Below, one piece after another: positions 1-7,476 of a DNA stretch of 64,000 nucleotides. Source of the stretch: Heterotrichella gracilis (Eukaryota > Sar > Xanthophyceae > Tribonematales > Xanthonemataceae); NCBI GenBank assembly GCA_032358255.1, contig JAULBX010000002.1, positions 682,001-746,000 of the forward strand. The letters run 5' to 3'. The translations under genes were made by a program, and so were the position numbers. The notes beneath the pieces were generated by a model that worked only from the letters and a program-made list of their open reading frames with translations, was not told where the DNA came from and made no database searches. How positions within the stretch are numbered: position 1 is the stretch's first letter; each line of letters starts with the position of its first letter.

Positions 1-753
1 TTGTTCTGCATCCACACCAAGATTTGCCTGTACATTCTGCGAAAAACCTAAATTATATTTGAACTGGGCACTTATTAAACCGTGAGACATTTTTGGGTAA
101 ACGCCATTTGTAGTATCTATGTAACATTTAGTGTAAATTTTACGATGCTCTATATCAATACTTCTTCCCATTCTACCAGTCCACATTGTGCAGTTAATTG
201 CCGCCTGAAAAACATCTTTATATTGATATTGAATTAAAAACGCTCCGGTTCTGAAACGGTCTAATATAGGTTTTGCCAGAATATCATTTTCAGTAATAAA
301 ACTTACGTTACCAAATTGAAAAGCGGCAATACCGGTAACCTGTTTGGTTTTAATTTTATTAAAGTAATAGTTATAAGAATAGGCTACCGAATTCTTATAT
401 CCTGTTTGATTAGAAACAGAATTAATAAATGGGTTACTAAAAGTTTGTTTACTTCCATAGCCTAAAGCAATCCCCTGGGCCAAAACCAGTTCGTTATAAA
501 TAAATTTCGGACCAAGATTTTTGAAGCTAAAATACATTCGTATTTCTGAATTTGTTTGCACAATACTGTTCACATAAAACAAATTAAAGTTTAATCCAAG
601 TCTTTGAAAGTGAGTTCCAAGAGCAAAATTGGCGCTAACATTAACTCCGATATTTTTATTTTGGTAAACCATCTCCTGCGCAATTGCAGCTCTAAAAAAA
701 ACAAAGAGAAACAACGTGGCTAACGACCTGGGTATGTTATTGTTTATAATCAC
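1..753 (-). CDS. Secreted beta-rich protein, 3' end beyond window
   Basis: About 251 residues are visible before the reading frame leaves the left edge. The GTG start at 753 overlaps the aroK stop by 17 bases. The N-terminus is a signal peptide (basic residues, then LATLFLFVFF, then AIAQ). The rest alternates aromatic and polar residues in short strands, as in a beta-barrel or all-beta protein, with phrases such as FKNLGPKFIYNE and DRFRTGAFLIQYQY. From memory this resembles a Bacteroidota family often labelled 'polymorphic toxin type 23 domain'. That label rests on a distant fold prediction and nothing here shows toxin architecture or an immunity partner. It is probably the last gene of the hemB-to-aroK run. 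Function is unknown; a secreted or outer-membrane location is inferred. Confidence 0.6.
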   Translation of the reverse strand, partial: MIINNNIPRSLATLFLFVFFRAAIAQEMVYQNKNIGVNVSANFALGTHFQRLGLNFNLFYVNSIVQTNSEIRMYFSFKNLGPKFIYNELVLAQGIALGYGSKQTFSNPFINSVSNQTGYKNSVAYSYNYYFNKIKTKQVTGIAAFQFGNVSFITENDILAKPILDRFRTGAFLIQYQYKDVFQAAINCTMWTGRMGRSIDIEHRKIYTKCYIDTTNGVYPKMSHGLISAQFKYNLGFSQNVQANLGVDAEQ

Positions 754-1261
754 TTATTTTTTCGCGGAGAATTTGTGGCGTTAAACTTAAACCCGACACA
801 GTTATATGAGCCTTGTTATAGTAATTTTTTCGCTCATTTAATTTATTTTCTATAAAGACAGTTAATTCTTCACCCTTTAAATTTTTAAGAAGGGGTCGTT
901 TGGCTTTAGAGTTTTCGAGACGTTGGGCCAAAGTAGCCACCGGTAATTCGATATAGATCAGAAGGCCTGCCTTTTTTATTTTCTCTAAGCTGTTCTCATA
1001 ACAAATTGTTCCGCCACCAAGCGCAACAATCAGTTTTTCATCCTTTTTAAGTATCTCCTCCAAACAAGACCTTTCAATTTTTCGAAAAGTAGCTTCGCCG
1101 AAATTTTCGAATAAAGATTGCACTGTTAATTTTTCCCTTTTTTCGATGTACTCATCCATATCGATAAAAGTAAGCCGTAATAGGCGCGCAAGTTTTTTAC
1201 CAATAGAAGTTTTCCCAGAACCCATAAACCCGGTTAAAAAAATATGTGAGTTAACTTGCAT
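737..1261 (-). CDS. aroK: Shikimate kinase
   Basis: Phosphorylates the 3-hydroxyl of shikimate with ATP in the chorismate pathway (cytoplasm). The 174 residues match the usual length. The P-loop GFMGSGKTSIGKK is at residues 11-23, the shikimate-binding DMDEYIE at about 34-40, a FRKIE segment at about 59-63, the LGGGT loop at about 81-85 and the lid Arg region KRPLL at about 121. The ATG shares one base with the TAA of the upstream sensor phosphatase (TAATG), so translation is probably coupled to that signalling gene. This placement looks incidental to shikimate metabolism. Family assignment is secure. Confidence 0.97.
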   Translation of the reverse strand: MQVNSHIFLTGFMGSGKTSIGKKLARLLRLTFIDMDEYIEKREKLTVQSLFENFGEATFRKIERSCLEEILKKDEKLIVALGGGTICYENSLEKIKKAGLLIYIELPVATLAQRLENSKAKRPLLKNLKGEELTVFIENKLNERKNYYNKAHITVSGLSLTPQILREKISDYKQ

Positions 1262-4200
1262 TATATTATTTCAAGTGCAAAAAGAGTTACGTCATCCGTC
1301 TGCTCTTCACTACCTTTAAATTTAATAAAATGATCCTTTAAAACTTCGATTTGTTTATTTAAAGGCAAATGTTTTGTTTCCTGTATTTGTTTATTTAAAC
1401 CGATTTTATACATACGCCTGTTTGTTCCCTCGTTTTTTTGATCGTAATATCCATCTGAATAAAAATAGATACGGTCGCCTTTTTTTGTTTCAAATTCCTG
1501 GTCAGTAAATTCATTTGTATTAAAAATTAAAAATGAGTTTTGATATTTAATTTCTTTTACTTCATTGTCACTTAAAACTGAAATAGATTGACTTATACCG
1601 CTAAAATATATTTTTTTTAATTCAGTATCATAACAAATTAAGGATATTGCAAAACTCTCTTTTACGTCCTGCTCTTTAATATAGATCTCTGAAAAACCTT
1701 CCAGCAATTTTTTTAAGATCGCAGATGGCTCTTTAAACCCGGTTAAATTATCAATTATGCCATGAAGGATGGAGTTTACCGAGAAAGATAAAAGCGCACC
1801 GGGTACTCCATGCCCTGTGCAATCTACCAAAGCAAAATAACTAAAATTTCCCTTTTTGTAGGTATAATAAAAGTCGCCGCTTACAATATCTTTCGGTAAA
1901 TAAAGCGCGGCCGTATTTACTACGTTGGCGAATTGTTTATCCAAATATTCCTGCGACGGTAAAATGCTTTCTTGTATTTTTTTTGCATACTGTAAACTTT
2001 CGTTTATTAATTTACTTTTATGTAATAACTCATTGTTTGAGTTCTCAAGCTCCGAAGATTTTAAATTCAATTCTTTTGTACGGTCGTTAACTTTTGTTTC
2101 AAGAGCTGTGTTTTGTTCCTTTATTCCCCTTATCCTTAATTGAATTAAACCATAAATAGCGAGTAAGCTAAAAATAACTATAATGGTATTGAACCACCAG
2201 GTTTGATAAAAAGGAGGTTTAATATAAATTTCGTAAGCGATCACTTCTCCAAAATTATTTTTTCCATCGGAGGCCGATAATTCGAAAATATATTTGCCGG
2301 GATTTAAATTAGTATATACTGCCTTTATTTCGTTGGTAGGAATGCTCCAATTAGCATTCAAACCAATTAACCTGTAAGAATAGAACATGTTATCTAGCAG
2401 GTTATAATTAATGCCTTTAAATTCTACTGTAAAATCGTTCTCTGTGTGATTTAGTTCAAGTGGTACACTTACGTCTACAATATCGTTGATAAAATTTTTT
2501 GACTTTCTAAAAACGAGAGATTCGAAATCGTTATAGATATTCGAGATATAAATAGGGATATCCATCTTTAGCTGATTGCCTGGTCTGTATCGATAGGCGC
2601 CATTATCATGCGCTATCCAAACATAATTTGAATCTGAAAAAATGGCTTTATTGGTAAGGTCAAAATCAATTAATCCATTGCGTTCATTTACCACTTGGTA
2701 GGTGCAATTATTATTAAGCTTTGGCTTAATAGCAACTTGTATCAACCCTTTATTTGTGGCTGCAAATAAAAATGTATCTATAATGGCAATATCCCAAATT
2801 TCGTTATTTGGAAAACCATCCTTTCTATAATTTGAAAAGGTTTCCTTTCCCTCATAACAAAACAATCCTTTGTCTGCTGCTATCCAAATATGACCATGTT
2901 TATCAGCCTCTATACTATTTACAACTCCCTCCGGAAAATTATTCGCAGTTCTTTGCGAGATCTCGGTGAATTTATTTCCATTATACCTGGTTAAACCATC
3001 GCCTGTGGCTATGTATACCAAAGAATCTTTTTTAAGAATATCCTGAAAATAATTGGCATGTATTTTTCCAAATATCGTATCAACTTTATCCAGTTTTATA
3101 TTATAACGCAAAAAACCACGTTTAAATCCAAACCAAACAAAATCATCATCACACAAAAGTGTCATTGATGGGTTATCAGCCTTGGGAAATTTATAATCAA
3201 AAAGTTTTCTTTTTTGTGGCGTATATTTAAGCACACCTTTTTCGCCCTGCGTTATATATATGGCGCCGTCTTTGTCAAAACAAAAGTGTCTTAAATTTTC
3301 CTGGCCTGTTAAATTAAGGTAATTGATAAAGTCGTTAGAATCTTTATTGAATTTCTTTATTGCTGTTTTTGTTAGAGCGTAAACATTTTTTTTGGCGTCG
3401 CTTGCAAAAGTTATAGGCTCTTCGTTAAAGCTGTACTTTATGATTTCACTCTTAATCATTTTAAAAACTCCGTTAGAGAAAGTGCCCAGCCATAACAGAC
3501 CATTATTATCAAGAGTCATGCATTTGATCTCACATTCGTCTATACCGTTCTTAGAATCGTACTCTGCAAAATTAACGAGGTCGTTTGTGCTTACTAATCC
3601 TGTTCTTGTGCCTATCCATAGCGTATTATTATCAACAAGCATGCATCTCACAAAATCTTTGGATAAACCGTTCTTTCGATTAATTATTTTAACAAGTTTC
3701 AATTTATCAAAAACATACAATCCATTCTTGGTAGCAAGTAATACAAAGTTTTTATATTTTTTTACATCAATTATTCCTTCAATATTTAGATCAAGGTCTT
3801 TTTTAAAATCTATAAATGTCCCGTTGGCAAGCTTCACAAAAAGCTGGTTTCGGCTTGGCAACCAAAAGTTCTTGTCATCATCAATTAAAAAACAAACAGG
3901 AATTGTTCTTCGTTCAATGTTTTGAACTTTCTGATCAACAACCGCAACAAAACCGTCTTGAGTAGATGTGTATACAGTATTGCCAACAGCCGTTGTTAAA
4001 ACAACATTTGAATTAATGCTATCGTTTAAAACTTTACTTAGGTTAATGATCGAATCTCTTGTAATAACCTCAAAAGCACCTTGCGAGCCAACATATATCT
4101 TATTATTGACCTCATCTAAAATAATATTCCGTATCAGATCATTATTTAAACCGTTATCAGAATTAAGTACTTTAAATTTCAAACCATCATAACATGCAAT

Positions 4201-4374
4201 GCCACCGCCAAAAGTAGCGATCCAAATACGGTTATATTTATCCACCTTTATGTCATAGATAATAGAAGATGGCAAACCATCCTCAACACCAATTTTCTTG
4301 AAAGTTTGTGATTCTCCTATATACTGTAGAAGACTAAAAAAAAGTATCCAATAAAAATGATACCTCAGGACTAT
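1261..4374 (-). CDS. Reg_prop/Y_Y_Y sensor with SpoIIE-type PP2C phosphatase (SiaA-like)
   Basis: A transmembrane sensor phosphatase. The N-terminal ~650 residues are two-component-regulator propeller repeats (GLPSSIIYDI, IWIATFGGGI, LWIGTRTGL, LWLGTFSNGV, IWIAADKGLF), expected to lie in the periplasm. A Y_Y_Y domain follows (FSYRLIGLNANW-like and NPGKYIFELSASDG), then one membrane helix (about 695-717), a coiled coil (about 725-765) and a SpoIIE/PP2C domain to the end. Metal-binding motifs are present: DIVSGDFYY, DCTGHGVPGALL, FYSDGYYDQ, QTDDVTLF. It directly follows SiaB- and SiaC-like genes, so it probably dephosphorylates the SiaC-like protein, as SiaA does in Pseudomonas (inference). The start is uncertain. 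A good signal peptide (RYHFYWILFFSLLQY) lies upstream of TTG 4275, but no ATG, GTG or TTG precedes it after the in-frame TAA. ATA 4374 or CTG 4368 are the candidates, and I give the longer one. Confidence 0.85.
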   Translation of the reverse strand: MVLRYHFYWILFFSLLQYIGESQTFKKIGVEDGLPSSIIYDIKVDKYNRIWIATFGGGIACYDGLKFKVLNSDNGLNNDLIRNIILDEVNNKIYVGSQGAFEVITRDSIINLSKVLNDSINSNVVLTTAVGNTVYTSTQDGFVAVVDQKVQNIERRTIPVCFLIDDDKNFWLPSRNQLFVKLANGTFIDFKKDLDLNIEGIIDVKKYKNFVLLATKNGLYVFDKLKLVKIINRKNGLSKDFVRCMLVDNNTLWIGTRTGLVSTNDLVNFAEYDSKNGIDECEIKCMTLDNNGLLWLGTFSNGVFKMIKSEIIKYSFNEEPITFASDAKKNVYALTKTAIKKFNKDSNDFINYLNLTGQENLRHFCFDKDGAIYITQGEKGVLKYTPQKRKLFDYKFPKADNPSMTLLCDDDFVWFGFKRGFLRYNIKLDKVDTIFGKIHANYFQDILKKDSLVYIATGDGLTRYNGNKFTEISQRTANNFPEGVVNSIEADKHGHIWIAADKGLFCYEGKETFSNYRKDGFPNNEIWDIAIIDTFLFAATNKGLIQVAIKPKLNNNCTYQVVNERNGLIDFDLTNKAIFSDSNYVWIAHDNGAYRYRPGNQLKMDIPIYISNIYNDFESLVFRKSKNFINDIVDVSVPLELNHTENDFTVEFKGINYNLLDNMFYSYRLIGLNANWSIPTNEIKAVYTNLNPGKYIFELSASDGKNNFGEVIAYEIYIKPPFYQTWWFNTIIVIFSLLAIYGLIQLRIRGIKEQNTALETKVNDRTKELNLKSSELENSNNELLHKSKLINESLQYAKKIQESILPSQEYLDKQFANVVNTAALYLPKDIVSGDFYYTYKKGNFSYFALVDCTGHGVPGALLSFSVNSILHGIIDNLTGFKEPSAILKKLLEGFSEIYIKEQDVKESFAISLICYDTELKKIYFSGISQSISVLSDNEVKEIKYQNSFLIFNTNEFTDQEFETKKGDRIYFYSDGYYDQKNEGTNRRMYKIGLNKQIQETKHLPLNKQIEVLKDHFIKFKGSEEQTDDVTLFALEII

Positions 4375-4787
4375 TTTTTTGAGTGGTAATTAAATTTTAA
4401 GCCACACATAGTTTCCATTTCTTTCCCGGCATCTAACATATCTGAATCTTCTGCGTGATAGAACCAATCAATTTCAAAAGTAACTTTGAATTTTTCTTTC
4501 CCTACAGTTTTTAAAAGTAAAAAAAGATCGAACAATACTTTTGCCGAAGTAGAATTAAAATACTCAAGGTCAACGGCCAGTTTTTTCGAGATCTGGATCT
4601 TTGAATTTTCAAGATCATTTAAAATATAGATATAGTTAAAATAGTCTTTAAACCAATTAAAAGTAGAATCATAATATTTTAACGGATTCTCAGGTCTACT
4701 CTCGCCGGTAATCGAAAATTTATTCTCTAAATGATTTAAATGAATACTTGGATTAATATCGTCTCCTTTTATATCTAATGCTTCCAT
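4371..4787 (-). CDS. SiaC-family (DUF1987) regulatory phosphoprotein
   Basis: A 138-residue cytoplasmic protein with the features of DUF1987/SiaC: an N-terminal 'TPENP'-type segment (here RPENPLKYYD, 31-40) and the phosphosite loop LEYFNSTSAK (74-83). In Pseudomonas SiaC the equivalent threonine in an NTS motif is phosphorylated by SiaB and dephosphorylated by SiaA. Here the aligned residue is Ser79, with Thr80 and Ser81 beside it. It starts 4 bases after the SiaB-like stop and its TAG overlaps the candidate start of the phosphatase gene, giving a tight kinase-substrate-phosphatase order. No diguanylate cyclase (SiaD) is nearby, so the downstream partner is unknown. Family from motif recognition; phosphosite by analogy. 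Confidence 0.82.
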   Translation of the reverse strand: MEALDIKGDDINPSIHLNHLENKFSITGESRPENPLKYYDSTFNWFKDYFNYIYILNDLENSKIQISKKLAVDLEYFNSTSAKVLFDLFLLLKTVGKEKFKVTFEIDWFYHAEDSDMLDAGKEMETMCGLKFNYHSKK

Positions 4788-4791
4788 AATG

Positions 4792-5319
4792 CTAGTTGCT
4801 GGTATTTATTTTAAAATTTATGCTGAATAAAAAATTATCATTGTATTCCTTAAAATGAAAATTGAAATTGTTGGTCTTTAAAACAAGATCGACTAAGCCG
4901 AGACCTGCCGTTGAAACTTCTGAGTATTCATTATTTGAGATGATCTGTGATTTAATGTTAAGCAACTCATCTTTGCTTTTAGTATTTAAAAAATTAAGTT
5001 TTTCGATGATGGCATCTTTTTGTTTTGTATTAACAACATTTATTGTATCGATAGAATAACACTTGTCACCAATAGAAACTAATAACAACGATTTATAATG
5101 CAAAAGTGCGTCTTCAGGAAAAAAATTATGTTTAATGATATTCTCTACACATTCGTTAATAGCATTATAAACCCGTTTGATCACCACAATATTCTCTTTA
5201 TTACTTTCCAGTTTACTGCGGGTAATATTTAAAACCTGTGTTAAAACTTTACCATCAATAAATCCATAATAACTAAAAAGTACGTTGTTAGTGTATAATA
5301 TTTCGCTTAGTGTTCTCAT
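4792..5319 (-). CDS. SiaB-family (DUF6272) protein kinase
   Basis: 175 residues, cytoplasmic, GHKL/HATPase-like. The N-box is NECVENIIKH (55-64) and the glycine loop STAGLGLVDL (136-145), like anti-sigma-type kinases, with the short sheet between them expected of SiaB. Family role: phosphorylates a Ser/Thr of SiaC, opposed by a PP2C phosphatase. It is the first of three adjacent module genes and starts 19 bases after hemB, so hemB and the module probably share a transcript. A second copy of this family is at 30237-30797; identity between them is low outside the N- and G-boxes, so the two modules are old paralogues rather than a recent duplication. Confidence 0.78.
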   Translation of the reverse strand: MRTLSEILYTNNVLFSYYGFIDGKVLTQVLNITRSKLESNKENIVVIKRVYNAINECVENIIKHNFFPEDALLHYKSLLLVSIGDKCYSIDTINVVNTKQKDAIIEKLNFLNTKSKDELLNIKSQIISNNEYSEVSTAGLGLVDLVLKTNNFNFHFKEYNDNFLFSINFKINTSN

Positions 5320-5338
5320 ATAGCTTTACTAAAATATA

Positions 5339-6316
5339 TTATTTTTTTGACAAGGCAAACTCTTTTGCAAAATAAGTAAGTATTACCGATGCGCCAGCGC
5401 GTTTTATACTCAATAATATTTCATCCCTTATTTTATCTCCGTCTATCCATTTTTTTTCAGCTGCGGCTTTTACCATTGCATATTCGCCACTTACGTTGTA
5501 GGCTGCAATTGGCAAATTAAAATTGTCGTTCAAAAGTTTAATAACATCCAAATAACTTAACGCTGGCTTTACCATTAAAAAATCAGCGCCTTCGTTAAAA
5601 TCCAGGTCAGCTTCTAAAATAGCTTCGCGACTATTTGCAGGATCCATTTGGTAGGTTTTTTTATCTCCAAATTTTGGTGCGCTATCCAATGCATCTCTAA
5701 ACGGGCCATAAAAAGCGCTGGCATATTTTGCAGTATAACTCATAATGGAAACATCTGTAAATCCGGCATCATCCAACGCTTCTCTAATAAACCCGACCCT
5801 TCCATCCATCATATCACTTGGCCCAATAATATCGGCACCGGCTTCCGCTTGCACCACAGCCATTTTCGCAAGAATTTCAAGAGTCTCATCATTAAGTATC
5901 TGTCCGTTCTTCACAAAACCATCGTGACCATCGCTGCTGTATGGGTCCATAGCAACATCCGTCATGATGATCGCTTCAGGGAATTTCTTCTTAATTTCTT
6001 TGATGGTACTTGGGTAAAGTCCTTTTTTATTTAATGATTCGCTTGCTTTTTTATCTTTTAATTTATCATTTAAACTTGGAAACAAACAAAAGGTATTTAA
6101 ACCCAATTTTAAACAACTTTCTATTTCTTTTAAAAGCAGGTCGCTACTATACCTATATATATTAGGCATAGAAGAAATTTCAGATCTTTTGTTTTTTCCT
6201 TCGGTTAAAAATAATGGAAATATAAGGTCGTTTACAGTAACAGAATTTTCCTGAACCAAGCTTCTTATAGTTGCGTTTTTCCGGTTTCTTCTGGGGCGCT
6301 GGGGTAAATTTATCAT
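5339..6316 (-). CDS. hemB: Delta-aminolevulinic acid dehydratase (porphobilinogen synthase)
   Basis: Condenses two 5-aminolevulinate molecules to porphobilinogen, the second step of this window's tetrapyrrole set (hemA at 38.7 kb, hemCD at 54.4 kb). 325 residues, normal length. The two Schiff-base lysines are seen at Lys197 (IMSYTAKYASAFYGPF) and Lys250 (DFLMVKPALSYLDVI). The metal-loop segment reads TDVAMDPYSSDGHDG (119-133), with aspartates where zinc-type enzymes have cysteines, so this is the Mg-dependent type. The N-terminal arm has the usual RPRRNRK start. Probably the first gene of the six-gene minus-strand run ending at the left edge. Confidence 0.98.
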   Translation of the reverse strand: MINLPQRPRRNRKNATIRSLVQENSVTVNDLIFPLFLTEGKNKRSEISSMPNIYRYSSDLLLKEIESCLKLGLNTFCLFPSLNDKLKDKKASESLNKKGLYPSTIKEIKKKFPEAIIMTDVAMDPYSSDGHDGFVKNGQILNDETLEILAKMAVVQAEAGADIIGPSDMMDGRVGFIREALDDAGFTDVSIMSYTAKYASAFYGPFRDALDSAPKFGDKKTYQMDPANSREAILEADLDFNEGADFLMVKPALSYLDVIKLLNDNFNLPIAAYNVSGEYAMVKAAAEKKWIDGDKIRDEILLSIKRAGASVILTYFAKEFALSKK

Positions 6317-6384
6317 AAAATAATTTAGATAAAATTACGGCATTTTTATGAAATAATAGAGGATTTTATTCTGGCTAAATGCTA

Positions 6385-7374
6385 TTAGTTCTTAGCGATC
6401 ATAGCCCGTTCGTTCATCTCCAGCATGGCTGCTAAAACCAATTGAGAATAATTTTGAGAAGCGTTTTTAAACCGCGCGGTTTGTGCCTGCCAAAGATTAT
6501 AGATAATGTCCATATTACCTTGTTGGGGTTTAAATGTGAATAAGGCGCTTTGCACATTGTAAGCACCAGCATGGTATGCATGCATTACCAAAAGCCTGAA
6601 CCATAATTCCTGCTCGTTATAACCGGTAATGTTTAAAGAATCGAGCATTTTATGCACTTTAGGTATACAAATTGTTTTTATTAAACTGCTCGATGCATAG
6701 GCGCTTCTTTCGAAATCAGCACGCTCATCAATTTGTTTATTTACTTTTAAGCCAAACAACCTTGCCACTTCTTTCATTAACTGAAAAGGGCCATAAGCAC
6801 CAGCATTTGATTTTTGTAATTTGTTAGGACTCTCGATTAATAAAATAGCTTGCGCAAACCACGGATCTACTCCATTCTCAACAAAACAATTAATGCCGTT
6901 GTGAAAATTCTGCGATGTTTTATCAAAATCATAAAAGAATTTTTTTCCTGTGGTAATTAACACCCTATTAGTAGAATCAACATTGTACGCCATTCTTACA
7001 CTGTCCCTATAGAATTTTTTTAAAGAATCGGGTCTTGAATTCCAATCTTTCACACTTATTTTTTGAATGATGGTTCTGTTTCCTGCGAAGTTTACAATGG
7101 CGCTATCCTGATGCAGGTTCATAATACTTCTCCAAAATTTTACCTGTGCAACTGTATCTAATTTAAATTGGTAAATGGTTTTATCCAAAACGTAATTTTC
7201 GTTGATCTTTGTTTTTGGATTAAGCACACCAACAACATTATGACATAGGCTTTTTGGCTCTTCTATTTTTGTCTCAGTAACAGTAATTGTTTTTTTTGCG
7301 GTAGGCGCAGCAGAATTTACCGCATTATTACTGCAGGAGAATAAAAAAACGGATATTAATAATAAAAGCCTCAA
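6385..7374 (-). CDS. Lipoprotein lytic transglycosylase (SLT-like)
   Basis: 329 residues. The only in-frame start after the upstream stop is TTG 7374, which gives a compact lipoprotein signal with lipobox LFSC (Cys14). The C-terminal half is a goose-lysozyme/SLT fold: a catalytic Glu in LLIESPN, then NAGAYGPFQLM and MHAYHAGAYNVQSAL, the three usual SLT motifs. The expected role is cleavage of peptidoglycan glycan strands with 1,6-anhydro product, anchored to the inner face of the outer membrane. The N-terminal ~150 residues have no recognised domain. It lies upstream of hemB on the same strand, 68 bases away, and may or may not be co-transcribed. Confidence 0.82.
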   Translation of the reverse strand: MRLLLLISVFLFSCSNNAVNSAAPTAKKTITVTETKIEEPKSLCHNVVGVLNPKTKINENYVLDKTIYQFKLDTVAQVKFWRSIMNLHQDSAIVNFAGNRTIIQKISVKDWNSRPDSLKKFYRDSVRMAYNVDSTNRVLITTGKKFFYDFDKTSQNFHNGINCFVENGVDPWFAQAILLIESPNKLQKSNAGAYGPFQLMKEVARLFGLKVNKQIDERADFERSAYASSSLIKTICIPKVHKMLDSLNITGYNEQELWFRLLVMHAYHAGAYNVQSALFTFKPQQGNMDIIYNLWQAQTARFKNASQNYSQLVLAAMLEMNERAMIAKN

Positions 7375-7476
7375 CTTATTTTAATAAGCTAAAGTTAATG
7401 ATTAATCGCCATAATTCAAATAGCGCTAAGGTTAAAAAATTAAAAGTGGATTGTTATTATTTTAAGATACGGTCAC

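Noticed and set aside
1-753. Calling the left-edge gene a toxin
   Set aside because: The resemblance is only to a distantly predicted domain; no toxin delivery domain or immunity gene is visible, so it is listed as a secreted protein of unknown function.
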